Below are positions 17,339-25,818 of a stretch of 64,000 nt of DNA, piece after piece. A program made the position numbers and the translations under genes. This DNA comes from Comamonadaceae bacterium (GTDB lineage Bacteria > Pseudomonadota > Gammaproteobacteria > Burkholderiales > Burkholderiaceae_C). Each line of letters starts with the position of its first letter. Positions within the stretch are counted from its first letter, which is position 1. The notes beneath the pieces were generated by a model that searched no databases, had not been told where the DNA came from, and was given only the letters and a program-made list of their open reading frames with translations. The stretch lies in NCBI GenBank assembly GCA_947443645.1, contig CANEXF010000006.1:62001-126000 (forward strand), given 5' to 3'.

Positions 17339-17397
17339 GCTCAGGCTTGACAGCCCGAGCACTCTGCGAAAAATACACCCTAACTGACTGCTGCTCC

Positions 17398-17913
17398 ATG
17401 GCTGACCCTATCCTGAAACTCAAACGTCCACCGCAAAACCGCACCGGACTGACCGACACGGGCGCCAAGAAGGCGGCCGACAAGTCAGCACGTACCCGCG
17501 CACGTGAATTCGCCATGCAGGCGCTTTACCAGCATCTGGTGGGCCGCAACGAGGCCGACATGATTGACGCCTTCACGCGCGACCTGGTGGGTTTTCACAA
17601 AGCCGACTCGGCCCACTACGACGCTTTGCTGCATGGCTGCATCAGCGACTGCGTGGCGCTGGACAACAGCATTGCGCCCTTGCTGGACCGTCCCATGGGC
17701 GAGCTTTCACCGATTGAACACGCGGTGCTGTGGATAGGCGCTTACGAGTTCAAGAACTGCCTGGACGTACCCTACCGCGTGGTCATCAACGAGTGCATCG
17801 AACTGGCCAAGGCCTTTGGCGGCACAGACGGCCACAAATACGTCAATGGCGTGTTGCACAAGATGGCGCCTTCGCTGCGCGCAGCGGAAGTCTCGGCCGA
17901 CCAGGCCCGGTAA
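17398..17913 (+). CDS. nusB: transcription antitermination factor NusB
   Basis: This 171-residue RNA-binding protein joins NusE (S10) at boxA in rRNA leader transcripts. The all-helical NusB domain occupies about residues 33-160, with [29 protein letters not shown] and the end motif [26 protein letters not shown] chose the ATG at 17398 because the 17 extra codons available upstream from 17347 are not conserved in character. The N-terminal 30 residues are basic and probably flexible. It directly follows ribH. Confidence 0.94.
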   Translation: MADPILKLKRPPQNRTGLTDTGAKKAADKSARTRAREFAMQALYQHLVGRNEADMIDAFTRDLVGFHKADSAHYDALLHGCISDCVALDNSIAPLLDRPMGELSPIEHAVLWIGAYEFKNCLDVPYRVVINECIELAKAFGGTDGHKYVNGVLHKMAPSLRAAEVSADQAR

Positions 17914-17943
17914 GCCTGCGGCGCCAAATACATTAGCCAAGCC

Positions 17944-19164
17944 GTGAGAATTGCCCAGCGCGCCCAGCGGATAGAGCCCTTTTATGTGATGGAAGTCGCC
18001 AAGGCCGCGGCGAGCCTGGCAAGCGAGTTTGCGCAGACGCGCGAGCCGATGATTTTCCTGAACATCGGCGAGCCTGACTTCACTGCGCCGCCTCTGGTGG
18101 CAGAGGCTGCCGCCAGAGCCATTGCGCAGGGCAACACCCAATACACCGAAGCCACAGGCCTGCTCGCGCTGCGCGAAAAAATCAGCGCCTGGTACGCTTC
18201 GCGCTTCAAGGCAGACGTGGCGCCCAGCCGCATCATCATCACCGCCGGCGCCTCGGCTGCACTGCAGCTGGCCTGCCTGGCACTGATTGAGGCTGGCGAC
18301 GAGATACTGATGCCAGACCCCAGCTACCCCTGCAACAGGCACTTCGTCGGTGCCGCCGAGGGGCGCGCCATCCTGATTCCGACGACCGCCGAGGAGCGCT
18401 TTCAACTGACACGGGCCAAGGTTGAAGCGGCCTGGACCAAGAACACGCGTGGGGTGTTGCTGGCCTCGCCATCGAATCCGACCGGCACCTCGATTGCACC
18501 CGACGAGCTGCAGCGCATTCACGAGTTTGTGCACAGCCGCGGCGGCATCACCCTGATCGACGAGATCTACCTGGGCCTCAGTTATGAGGAGCACTTTGGT
18601 CATAGCGCGCTGGCCATGCCCGGCGAGCTGGGCCAAAGCGTGATCAGCATCAACAGCTTCAGCAAATACTTCAGCATGACAGGCTGGCGGCTGGGCTGGC
18701 TGGTGGTGCCCGAAGCGCTGGCGCCGGTCGTCGAGCGCATCGCGCAAAACCTGTTTATCTGCGCCAGTACGGTGGCCCAGCAGGCCGCCCTGGCCTGCTT
18801 TGAGCCTGACAGCCTGGCGGAATACGAACGCCGCCGCCTGGCCTTCAAGGCCAGACGCGACTACTTCATTCCCGAACTCAACCGCCTGGGACTGACTGTG
18901 CCTGTCATGCCCGATGGCGCGTTTTACGCCTACGCCGACTGCAGCAAGATCGCAGCGCAGTGGGGTCTGGCCGGCGCACAAGCCGACGGCACCGGCGGCA
19001 GTTGGGACTTCGCCTTCGAGCTGATGCGGCGCGCCCATCTGGCCGTCACGCCAGGCCGGGATTTCGGCCATGCTGCGCCCGAGAAATTTGTGCGGTTTTC
19101 CACCGCAAGTTCAATGGCAAACCTGAAAGAAGCCATTGCACGGCTGGAGAAGGTCATTGGCTAG
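17944..19164 (+). CDS. pyridoxal phosphate-dependent class I/II aminotransferase
   Basis: This 406-residue cytoplasmic enzyme belongs to fold-type I aminotransferases. It shows N-I-G-E-P-D-F near the N-terminus, Y-T-E-A-T-G, D-P-S-Y-P-C-N, A-S-P-S-N-P-T-G-T, and the PLP lysine at position 241 in S-F-S-K-Y-F-S-M-T-G-W-R-L-G-W. The C-terminal V-R-F-S-T-A-S-S motif holds the substrate-carboxylate arginine. The substrate cannot be read from the sequence; aspartate- or alanine-type amino donors are plausible. The start is a GTG at 17944, 30 bp after nusB. The same gene between nusB and ybgC-tolQ is familiar from related genomes, so it is probably part of a long transcript. Confidence 0.88.
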   Translation: MRIAQRAQRIEPFYVMEVAKAAASLASEFAQTREPMIFLNIGEPDFTAPPLVAEAAARAIAQGNTQYTEATGLLALREKISAWYASRFKADVAPSRIIITAGASAALQLACLALIEAGDEILMPDPSYPCNRHFVGAAEGRAILIPTTAEERFQLTRAKVEAAWTKNTRGVLLASPSNPTGTSIAPDELQRIHEFVHSRGGITLIDEIYLGLSYEEHFGHSALAMPGELGQSVISINSFSKYFSMTGWRLGWLVVPEALAPVVERIAQNLFICASTVAQQAALACFEPDSLAEYERRRLAFKARRDYFIPELNRLGLTVPVMPDGAFYAYADCSKIAAQWGLAGAQADGTGGSWDFAFELMRRAHLAVTPGRDFGHAAPEKFVRFSTASSMANLKEAIARLEKVIG

Positions 19165-19203
19165 CCAGAAGACAACCCAATTAAACGAAGGCGGCAATCC
19201 TCT

Positions 19204-19253
19204 CAAGCACGGGCCGCGGGACTGGCTTCGCCAGACCGCAGGCGCAGCGGCCC
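19204..19253 (-). repeat. interspersed repeat, family B (3' module), inside the upstream extension of ybgC
   Basis: Its reverse complement matches 25725-25774 at 47 of 50 positions by eye (it starts GGGCCGCTGCGCCTGCGG). It lies between the aminotransferase stop and the conserved part of ybgC, and keeps the reading frame open. Translation of it gives P-R-D-W-L-R-Q-T-A-G-A-A-A, which is repeat-derived rather than part of the thioesterase fold. Confidence 0.75.
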
Positions 19254-19279
19254 ACTCGGCGGGCAGCGCAGCACACGCA

Positions 19280-19777
19280 GTGGCAAGCGTGGGGGCCACA
19301 TTCAGCTGGCCAGTGCGCGTGTATTGGGAAGACACCGACGCGGGTGGCATCGTTTTTTACGCCAATTACCTGAAGTTTTTTGAACGCGCGCGCACCGAAT
19401 GGCTCAGATCACTGGGCATAGAGCAGCAGCGCCTCAAGGAAAGCAGCGGCGGCATGTTTGTGGTGGCCGAGACCAGCCTGCGCTACCTTCGCCCTGCCCG
19501 GCTTGATGACGAACTGATCGTGACCGCCAGTTTGCTAGAAGCAGGCCGAGCATCCATGATAATCAGTCAGCAGGTGCTATTGAAATCGGAGCACGTTGCC
19601 GAGCGGTCGTCCCTGAAAAAGCCTGCACCTGCTGGGCCCAGTGCATCAGCTGCAGTGGCAAACCTGGGGACGATACTTTGTGAAGGCAGCATACGCATCG
19701 GCTGGGTTGATGCGGCAAGCATGCAACCCGCGCGAATTCCAGCCGCGATACTCGAGCGCCTTAGCTCCCCTGCGTGA
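19280..19777 (+). CDS. ybgC: YbgC-type acyl-CoA thioesterase of the Tol-Pal cluster
   Basis: This hot-dog fold thioesterase opens the tol cluster. The family core V-Y-W-E-D-T-D-A-G-G-I-V-F-Y-A-N-Y-L-K-F-F-E-R-A-R-T-E-W-L-R is complete, with the catalytic aspartate in E-D-T-D. The frame stays open upstream to a TTG at 19136, but residues from there to about 19260 are encoded by an interspersed repeat, so I place the start at the GTG at 19280, 12 codons before the core motif. No strong ribosome site is present, so this start is uncertain. Between the Q-Q-V-L-L-K-S strand and the E-G-S-I-R-I-G-W-V-D strand there is an extra, Ala/Pro/Ser-rich segment of about 25 residues not usual for the family. 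Confidence 0.8.
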   Translation: MASVGATFSWPVRVYWEDTDAGGIVFYANYLKFFERARTEWLRSLGIEQQRLKESSGGMFVVAETSLRYLRPARLDDELIVTASLLEAGRASMIISQQVLLKSEHVAERSSLKKPAPAGPSASAAVANLGTILCEGSIRIGWVDAASMQPARIPAAILERLSSPA

Positions 19778-19805
19778 ACCTGAACCTGAATTTAAAAGTT
19801 TCAAC

Positions 19806-20498
19806 ATGAACCAAGACCTTTCCATTGTCAGCCTGATTCTTCACGCCAGCTGGGTCGTCCAGGCCGTGGTCGCCTTGCTGATAGGCGTATCGATTGCCAG
19901 CTGGGCTGCAATTTTCAGAAAAATCATCGCGCTCAAACACGTGCAGCAGCTCAATGACGAGTTTGACCGCGAGTTCTGGTCTGGCACCAGCCTGAACGAC
20001 CTGTTTGCAGGCGCGGCGCAAAACGCCAAGAACTCGGGCTCCATGGAACGCATTTTTGCCAGCGGCATGCGCGAATACCAAAAACTGCGCGAGCGCCATA
20101 TCAGCGACCCAGGCACCTTGCTGGACGGCGCGCGCCGGGCCATGCGGGCCAGCTACCAGCGTGAGATGGACGCGATTGAGGCCAATCTGTCTTTTCTGGC
20201 AACAGTCGGCTCGGTGTCGCCCTACGTCGGCCTGTTTGGCACGGTCTGGGGCATCATGCACGCCTTCACCGGACTGGCCGCGCTCGAGCAGGTCACGCTG
20301 GCCACCGTTGCCCCCGGCATCGCCGAAGCGCTGGTCGCCACCGCTATCGGCCTGTTCGCGGCAATACCGGCCGTCGTGGCCTACAACCGTTTTGCGCACG
20401 ACATTGACCGCATTGCCAACAAGCTGGAAACCTTTATCGAAGAGTTTTCCAACATACTGCAACGCAACCTCGGCGCCCAGTCTCCGTCAGGTCACTAG
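19806..20498 (+). CDS. tolQ: Tol-Pal system proton channel subunit TolQ
   Basis: This 230-residue inner-membrane protein pairs with TolR as a proton-driven motor that energises TolA during outer-membrane constriction at division. It is an ExbB/MotA family member with three membrane segments, at about residues 17-37, 133-155 and 170-195. Conserved parts include F-L-A-T-V-G-S-V-S-P-Y-V-G-L-F-G-T-V-W-G-I-M-H-A-F and A-P-G-I-A-E-A-L-V-A-T-A-I-G-L-F-A-A-I-P-A-V-V-A-Y-N. The start ATG at 19806 gives the usual short periplasmic N-terminus; an open extension to 19641 lies inside ybgC and is rejected. A repeat-filled 217 bp gap separates it from tolR. Confidence 0.95.
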   Translation: MNQDLSIVSLILHASWVVQAVVALLIGVSIASWAAIFRKIIALKHVQQLNDEFDREFWSGTSLNDLFAGAAQNAKNSGSMERIFASGMREYQKLRERHISDPGTLLDGARRAMRASYQREMDAIEANLSFLATVGSVSPYVGLFGTVWGIMHAFTGLAALEQVTLATVAPGIAEALVATAIGLFAAIPAVVAYNRFAHDIDRIANKLETFIEEFSNILQRNLGAQSPSGH

Positions 20499-20502
20499 GA
20501 TG

Positions 20503-20670
20503 TTGGCCCCCACGCTTTTCACTTCGTGTAATACGCTGCCCCCCGAGGGGGCTGGACTTGCTTGGGGCGGCCCAGCGCTGCGTCCTTTGGCCCCCACGCT
20601 TTTCACTTCGTGTAATACGCTGCCCCCAGAGGGGGCTGGACTTGCTTGGGGCGGCCCGGCGCTGCGTCCT
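20503..20670 (+). repeat. 84-bp tandem duplication of interspersed repeat family B between tolQ and tolR
   Basis: Two units, 20503-20586 and 20587-20670, repeat with an 84-bp period and only a few differences. Each holds CACTTCGTGTAATACGCTG, then a CCCCC-GAGGGGG palindrome, then CTTGGGGCGGCCC. A related 5' module occurs at 25683-25724. The two copies separate tolQ from tolR, which are normally only a few bases apart, and the palindromes could form hairpins in the tol mRNA. Confidence 0.9.
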
Positions 20671-20715
20671 TTCGTCAGGCGCAGCCTGGCAGCTGCGACC
20701 TGAAAGGAAATCGAT

Positions 20716-21147
20716 ATGCCAGCCATCTCTTCCCGCGGCCGCGGCCGCCGCACCATCAGTGAAATCAACATGGTGCCGTTCATTGACGTAATGCTGGTGC
20801 TGCTCATCATCTTCATGGTCACTGCGCCGCTGATCACGCCCAGCCTGATTGCACTGCCCAAAGTCGGCAAGGCAGCGGTCCAGCCTAAAAACCCGGTGCA
20901 GATCATGATTGGTAAGGACGAAACGATTCAAATCAAGCTGAAAACCAGCACCTTCCCGAGCAGCGCAGGCACTGTGGCGGCTGATGTTGTGAAGCTGGAA
21001 CCCGAGGTCAAGGCCGGTGCCGAGGCCGTGCCCGTGGTGATCAGCGCCGACAAGTCCATCAAGTACGAGACCGTGGTCAATGTGATGGACAAGCTGCAAA
21101 AGGCCGGCGTGTCACGCGTCGGGCTCTCGGTGCAGACCAGCAATTGA
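20716..21147 (+). CDS. tolR: Tol-Pal system protein TolR
   Basis: This 143-residue ExbD/TolR protein has one membrane helix at about residues 18-38, directly after the basic N-terminus. The proton-conducting aspartate is in N-M-V-P-F-I-D-V-M-L-V-L-L-I-I-F-M-V-T-A-P. The periplasmic domain (about 45-143) ends with V-M-D-K-L-Q-K-A-G-V-S-R-V-G-L-S-V-Q-T, as is normal. The ATG at 20716 follows AAAGGAAA. It works with TolQ, from which it is separated by two 84-bp repeat units, and is followed by tolA after 39 bp. Confidence 0.95.
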   Translation: MPAISSRGRGRRTISEINMVPFIDVMLVLLIIFMVTAPLITPSLIALPKVGKAAVQPKNPVQIMIGKDETIQIKLKTSTFPSSAGTVAADVVKLEPEVKAGAEAVPVVISADKSIKYETVVNVMDKLQKAGVSRVGLSVQTSN

Positions 21148-21186
21148 GCCACATCCGCCAGACCGGCCATTAAGCACACGCCCGCC

Positions 21187-22053
21187 ATGCCCAGCGCAGC
21201 AGACCGCCTCGACTTTGCCCCGCCCCGCGATGCGGGCGAGGTGCGCGCGTTTGCCCTGGCCTTGCTCGTGCATGCCCTGCTGATCGCCGCGCTGACCTGG
21301 GGAGTGAGCTGGAAGCACACAGACCGGTCCATGGCCTTCGAGGCAGAACTCTGGTCCAGCGTGCCCGAACAGGCTGCGCCCAGGTTGGTCGAGCCACCAC
21401 CGCCCCCGCCGCCCGAGCCAAGCCCCAAAACCGCTGAAGTCAAGGTCAGCCCACAGCCAGCCGATGTGGACATGGCGCTTGAGCAGGAAAAAAAGCGCAA
21501 GCAAGTGCAAAAGCAAAAAGAAGCCGATGCGCAAAAGCTGCTGGACAAGCAAAAGGCCGAGGCCCTGGTCAAGAAGCAAAAAGAGCTCAAGGCCCCGCAG
21601 GAACAAGCCAGGCTCAAAGCGGCAGAAGAAGCCAAGAAGCTGGCGGCCAAGCAGGAGGCCAGTGAAAAACAGGCGCAAGCCGCAACGCAGAAGCAGCGTC
21701 AGGAAGCCATCAACCGCATGATGGGCCTGGCCGGTGCCACGGGCGGAGCCAACGCCACCGGCAGTGCCCAGAAATCAAGCGGGCCATCAGCGAGCTATGG
21801 CGGAAAGATCCGGGCCAAGGTCAAGCCCAACATTGTCTTCACCGATGATATTTCAGGCAACGCCAGCGCTGAAGTGGAAGTGCGCAGCGCACCCGACGGC
21901 AGCATCTTGAGCCAGCGGCTGATCAAATCCAGCGGCAACAAGGCCTGGGACGAGGCCGTTCTCAAGGCCATCATCCGCACCGAAACCATGCCGCGCGACA
22001 CCGACGGCCGCGTGCCCAGCCCCATGATCATCGAGTTCCGGCCCAAAGACTGA
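21187..22053 (+). CDS. tolA: cell envelope protein TolA
   Basis: The 288-residue protein spans the periplasm from TolQR to Pal/TolB. It has one N-terminal membrane helix (about residues 20-40), a proline-rich stretch P-P-P-P-P-P-E-P-S-P (about 73-83), then a long Lys/Glu/Gln/Ala coiled coil (about 95-185) and a C-terminal TonB/TolA domain (about 205-288) with P-N-I-V-F, A-E-V-E-V-R-S-A-P-D-G-S-I and W-D-E-A-V-L-K-A-I. The order TolQ-TolR-TolA is standard, but tolB and pal do not follow: the next gene is dnaE on the other strand. They must be encoded elsewhere. Confidence 0.93.
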   Translation: MPSAADRLDFAPPRDAGEVRAFALALLVHALLIAALTWGVSWKHTDRSMAFEAELWSSVPEQAAPRLVEPPPPPPPEPSPKTAEVKVSPQPADVDMALEQEKKRKQVQKQKEADAQKLLDKQKAEALVKKQKELKAPQEQARLKAAEEAKKLAAKQEASEKQAQAATQKQRQEAINRMMGLAGATGGANATGSAQKSSGPSASYGGKIRAKVKPNIVFTDDISGNASAEVEVRSAPDGSILSQRLIKSSGNKAWDEAVLKAIIRTETMPRDTDGRVPSPMIIEFRPKD

Positions 22054-22095
22054 GTCCAAGTACGACGTTGTCGAACTACACCACGGCCGCCAGCC

Positions 22096-22150
22096 GCTAT
22101 CAATTAAATAGCTTCCAGCGCCCGCCCCTAATGCGCTAGAGCCGTTTTTT
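22096..22150 (+). repeat. interspersed palindromic repeat, family A, copy 2
   Basis: Starts GCTATCAATTAAATAGC, followed by TTCCAGCGCCCGCC, a GCGCTAGAG block and six T. It fills most of the gap between the convergent tolA and dnaE genes, and its last bases touch the dnaE stop codon. The palindrome plus terminal T-run might act as a transcription terminator for tolA, but the T-run is far from the AT-rich stem, so this is a weak suggestion. Confidence 0.65.
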
Positions 22151-25100
22151 ACTCGTAAACAATCTGCGCCATACCCCTGTCAGCCTGCGCCGTCCAGCTG
22201 GCCAGAGCCGCGTCGCTGGGAAAGAACTTGGCCCGGTCATCGAGCACCAGCTCGGCGCCCACCTGACCAAAATCGGCTGCGCGCTTGATGCTCAACCGCA
22301 CCGGCAAACCTCTGAGCAGGTCGCCTTGGTCTGTCATTTCGCGGCGTGGCGGAAAGTCCCGCACCAGCCGTGAAATGTCCGGCGACGTGCCATTGACGGC
22401 CACGCGCAGGTACTTGCCAAACTTGCAGCGTGCGGTCTCCAGATCCCAGACCTGCGTGACCTTGAAACGCCGGCCAAAGCGCTCGGACGCGCCTTGCAGC
22501 GTGCCCTGCACAATCACCAGTTCGTCGTCCTTGAGCAGGTGGCGGTGCGCGTTGAACACGGTCTCGTCGACCGAGGCCTCAAGCACATCGGTCTTGTCGT
22601 CGAGCTTGAAAATAATCAGCTTGCCGCGGTTGCCGTTGATGACGCGCAAATCACTCACGATGGCCGCCAGCAGCTGCGACTCGCGTGAGTCAATCAGGTC
22701 TTCAATCTTTCGTTTGGCAAACTGCCTGACCTCGGTTTCCACCTCGTCAAACAAATGCCCTGATAGATAAAACCCAATGGCGGTTTTTTCGTGCACCAGA
22801 CGCGCCTTGATGCCAAACGGCACGGCTTCTACCAGCGCCGGCTCCTGCGTGCTGGCTGCGTGCGAGTCAGACATGTCAAACAGCCCGCCCTGGTTGGCGT
22901 TGGCCTCGGTCGCTGCGGAAAAATCAAACGCCCGGTCAACCGAAGCCAGCAGCTCGGCCCGGTTCAGATGCAGGTTGTCAAAAGCACCGCCCTTGATCAG
23001 CGCCTCCACCGTGCGCTTGTTCAGGCGGCTGCGGTCCACGCGCACGCAAAAGTCATAAAGCGAGGTGAACAGCCCACCTTCCTTGCGCGCCGCAACAATG
23101 GCGGCAATCGCCTGCTGTCCCGTGCCCTTGATGGCGCCCAGGCCGTAGCGCACACTGGTGTTGCTGGTGGGCTCAAAGCGGTAGTCACCGCGGTTGACAT
23201 CCGGCGACTCAAAGCTCAGCCCCATCTTGGTCGCGTCGCCAAAAAGGATTTTCAGCTTGTCGGTGTCGTCCATCTCCACCGTCATGTTGGCGGCGAAAAA
23301 CTCGGCCGTGTAATGCACCTTGAGCCAGGCCGTGTGGTAGGCCAGCAGCGCATAGGCGGCAGAGTGCGACTTATTGAAGCCGTAACCTGCAAACTTCTCC
23401 ATCAAGTCAAAAACCTCGTCGGCTTTTTCCTGGCTCAGGCCATTGATGCCAGCGCCCTTGCGGAAGATCTCCCGGTGGGCGGCCATTTCCTTTTCGTCTT
23501 TTTTACCCATGGCCCGGCGCAACATGTCGGCGCCGCCCAGCGAGTAGCCGCCCAGGATCTGGGCGGTCTGCATCACCTGCTCCTGGTAGACCATGATGCC
23601 GTAGGTCTCTTCGAGAATCGGCTTGACGCGCGGGTCCGGGTACTCGGGCACTTCCTTGCCCTGCTTGCGCGCGATATAGGTCGGAATCAGGTCCATGGGA
23701 CCTGGCCGGTACAGCGCATTCATCGCAATCAGGTCTTCCAGGCGGTTCGGCTTGGCGTCTTTAAGCATGCGCTGCATGCCGATACTTTCAAACTGGAAAA
23801 CCGCTTCGGTATTGCCCTCGGCAAACAAGCGGTAGACCCGCGCATCGTTGAGCGGCAGGTTCTCGAACTTGAAGTCTTGTTGGGCAGGATGGCGTGCCAT
23901 GATGAACTGCCTGGCGATCTCAAGAATCGTCAGCGTGGCCAGGCCCAAGAAGTCGAACTTGACCAGGCCAATCGCCTCGACGTCGTTCTTGTCGAACTGG
24001 CTGACCGCCGAGCCACTGCCGGGCTGCAGATAAAGCGGGCAAAAATCAGTCAGCTTGCCCGGCGCGATCAAGACCCCACCGGCATGCATGCCGACGTTGC
24101 GCGTCAGACCTTCGAGCTTGCGCGCCAGCTCCAGCAGCGTATGAACGTCTTCTTCCTTGCGTTCACGCTCGGCCAGTATCGGCTCGGCCTCCAGCGCGTA
24201 AACCATCTTGTCGTTTTTCTTGCGCTCTGCCGGCAACAGCTGCAGCGTCACCGCCTGACCTGGCTTGTTTGGAATCAGCTTGGAAATGCCGTCGCAAAAG
24301 CCGTAGGGAAAATCAAGCACGCGCCCCACGTCGCGGATTGCTGCGCGCGCCGCCATGGTGCCGAAAGTCACAATCTGACTCACCGCCTCCTTGCCGTACT
24401 TGTCTTTCACGTAGTCAATCACGCGGTCGCGGTTGCTCTGGCAAAAGTCAATGTCAAAGTCGGGCATGGATACCCGCTCGGGGTTCAAAAAGCGCTCAAA
24501 CAGCAAGTTGTACTGCAGCGGGTCAAGGTCGGTGATCTTCAGCGCATAAGCCACCAGCGAGCCGGCGCCAGATCCACGGCCAGGGCCGACAGGGCAGCCA
24601 TTGTTCTTGGCCCAATTGATAAAGTCGCCCACGATCAGAAAGTAGCCCGGAAAACCCATCTTCAAGATGGTGTTGATCTCGAACTCCAGGCGCTCGACAT
24701 AGCCGGGGCGCTTTTCGTCGCGCACCGCCTGATTCGGGTAGAGATGCAGCAGGCGCTCCTCCAGTCCCTCAAAAGAGGTCTGGCGGAAATACGCATCGGC
24801 CGGCATGCGAACGCCGTCGACTTCGGGCGTCGGGTAATCCGGCAGCATGGGCTTGCCGAGTTCGAGCTTGAGGTTGCAGCGCTTGGCAATCTCCAGCGTG
24901 TTGGCCACGGCCGTCGGAATGTCTGCAAACAGCGCTGTCATTTGCGCAGACGACTTGAAATACTGCTCTCGGGTGAACTTGCGCACGCGGCGCGCATTAC
25001 CCAGAATCTCACCCTCGGAAATACACACCCGCGCCTCGTGCGCCTCGTAGTCCTCGTAGGTCAGAAACTGCACCGGGTGCGTCGCGACCACAGGCAAGCT

Positions 25101-25670
25101 GAGCCTGGCCGCCAGTTGCACAGCGCCAGCCACATGCCGCGTATCGTCGGCCTGCTGCGCGCGCTGAAGCTCCATGTAGAAACGGTGCGGAAAAATACCC
25201 GCGAAATACAGTGCGCACTCCAGTGCCCGCGCATCATCGCCCTGTACCAGCGCCTGGCCTATGGCCCCGCGCTGCGCGCCGGACAGCGCAATCAAACCCT
25301 CATTGAGCTCACTGAGCCACTCCAGGCTGATGATGGCCTGGTCACGCACCACGCCCCGGGTCCAGGCACGCGTGATGAGCTCGGACAAATTCAGGTAGCC
25401 ACGGTGGTTTTGCACTAGCAGCAGCAAGCGAGCGGGCGGCGCCGACGCGTCCTTGCCAGGCACCTGTACCCAGACATCGGCACCAATCAGGGGTTTGACG
25501 CCCTTGCCGCGCGCTTCCTTGTAAAACTTGACCGTACCAAACAGGTTGCTCAAGTCAGTGATAGCCAGCGCGGGTTGCCGGTCGGCCGCAGCACTGGCGA
25601 CGATCTCATCAATGCGGTTGGTCCCGTCGACGACTGAAAATTCGGTATGGATACGTAGGTGAACAAACAT
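22149..25670 (-). CDS. dnaE: DNA polymerase III alpha subunit
   Basis: This 1173-residue protein is the replicative polymerase, DnaE1 type. The N-terminal PHP domain begins F-V-H-L-R-I-H-T-E-F-S-V-V-D-G. The palm catalytic aspartates are in P-D-F-D-I-D-F near residue 400, preceded by G-P-G-R-G-S-G-A-G-S-L-V-A-Y. N-V-G-M-H-A-G-G-V and the helix-hairpin-helix region with F-N-K-S-H-S-A-A-Y-A-L-L-A-Y follow, and the OB fold and C-terminal tau-binding region end the protein. Length matches other proteobacterial DnaE1 proteins. It is convergent with tolA and is preceded upstream by a repeat-rich, 244-bp gap shared with the divergent trhO gene. A large open frame on the plus strand within it is a shadow. 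Confidence 0.97.
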   Translation of the reverse strand: MFVHLRIHTEFSVVDGTNRIDEIVASAAADRQPALAITDLSNLFGTVKFYKEARGKGVKPLIGADVWVQVPGKDASAPPARLLLLVQNHRGYLNLSELITRAWTRGVVRDQAIISLEWLSELNEGLIALSGAQRGAIGQALVQGDDARALECALYFAGIFPHRFYMELQRAQQADDTRHVAGAVQLAARLSLPVVATHPVQFLTYEDYEAHEARVCISEGEILGNARRVRKFTREQYFKSSAQMTALFADIPTAVANTLEIAKRCNLKLELGKPMLPDYPTPEVDGVRMPADAYFRQTSFEGLEERLLHLYPNQAVRDEKRPGYVERLEFEINTILKMGFPGYFLIVGDFINWAKNNGCPVGPGRGSGAGSLVAYALKITDLDPLQYNLLFERFLNPERVSMPDFDIDFCQSNRDRVIDYVKDKYGKEAVSQIVTFGTMAARAAIRDVGRVLDFPYGFCDGISKLIPNKPGQAVTLQLLPAERKKNDKMVYALEAEPILAERERKEEDVHTLLELARKLEGLTRNVGMHAGGVLIAPGKLTDFCPLYLQPGSGSAVSQFDKNDVEAIGLVKFDFLGLATLTILEIARQFIMARHPAQQDFKFENLPLNDARVYRLFAEGNTEAVFQFESIGMQRMLKDAKPNRLEDLIAMNALYRPGPMDLIPTYIARKQGKEVPEYPDPRVKPILEETYGIMVYQEQVMQTAQILGGYSLGGADMLRRAMGKKDEKEMAAHREIFRKGAGINGLSQEKADEVFDLMEKFAGYGFNKSHSAAYALLAYHTAWLKVHYTAEFFAANMTVEMDDTDKLKILFGDATKMGLSFESPDVNRGDYRFEPTSNTSVRYGLGAIKGTGQQAIAAIVAARKEGGLFTSLYDFCVRVDRSRLNKRTVEALIKGGAFDNLHLNRAELLASVDRAFDFSAATEANANQGGLFDMSDSHAASTQEPALVEAVPFGIKARLVHEKTAIGFYLSGHLFDEVETEVRQFAKRKIEDLIDSRESQLLAAIVSDLRVINGNRGKLIIFKLDDKTDVLEASVDETVFNAHRHLLKDDELVIVQGTLQGASERFGRRFKVTQVWDLETARCKFGKYLRVAVNGTSPDISRLVRDFPPRREMTDQGDLLRGLPVRLSIKRAADFGQVGAELVLDDRAKFFPSDAALASWTAQADRGMAQIVYE

Positions 25671-25680
25671 AGAACTATTT

Positions 25681-25774
25681 TATGCCCCACGGTCGTTCAC
25701 TTCGTGTAACTCCCTGCCCCCGAGGGGCCGCTGCGCCTGCGGTCTGGCAAAGCCAGTCCCGCGGCTCCTGCTTG
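25681..25774 (+). repeat. interspersed repeat family B, full-length copy between dnaE and trhO
   Basis: The first half (CCCCACGGTCGTTCACTTCGTGTAA, then CCCCCGAGGGG) is related to the 84-bp units between tolQ and tolR. The second half (25725-25774) is nearly identical, in reverse orientation, to 19204-19253. This copy therefore joins the two modules seen separately elsewhere. It lies in the divergent promoter region of dnaE and trhO. Confidence 0.75.
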
Positions 25775-25818
25775 AAGAAGACATACAACCAAACCCGATC
25801 GTCCTGAGGTATAGAAGG

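Noticed and set aside
17707-19071. 454-codon minus-strand open frame
   Set aside because: It lies opposite nusB and the aminotransferase gene, both well supported.
20503-20670. Possible CRISPR array
   Set aside because: Only two adjacent 84-bp units without spacers, and no cas genes. It is a tandem duplication of a dispersed repeat.
22791-25418. 875-codon plus-strand open frame
   Set aside because: It lies opposite dnaE, which has all polymerase motifs. The shadow protein has no recognisable domain.
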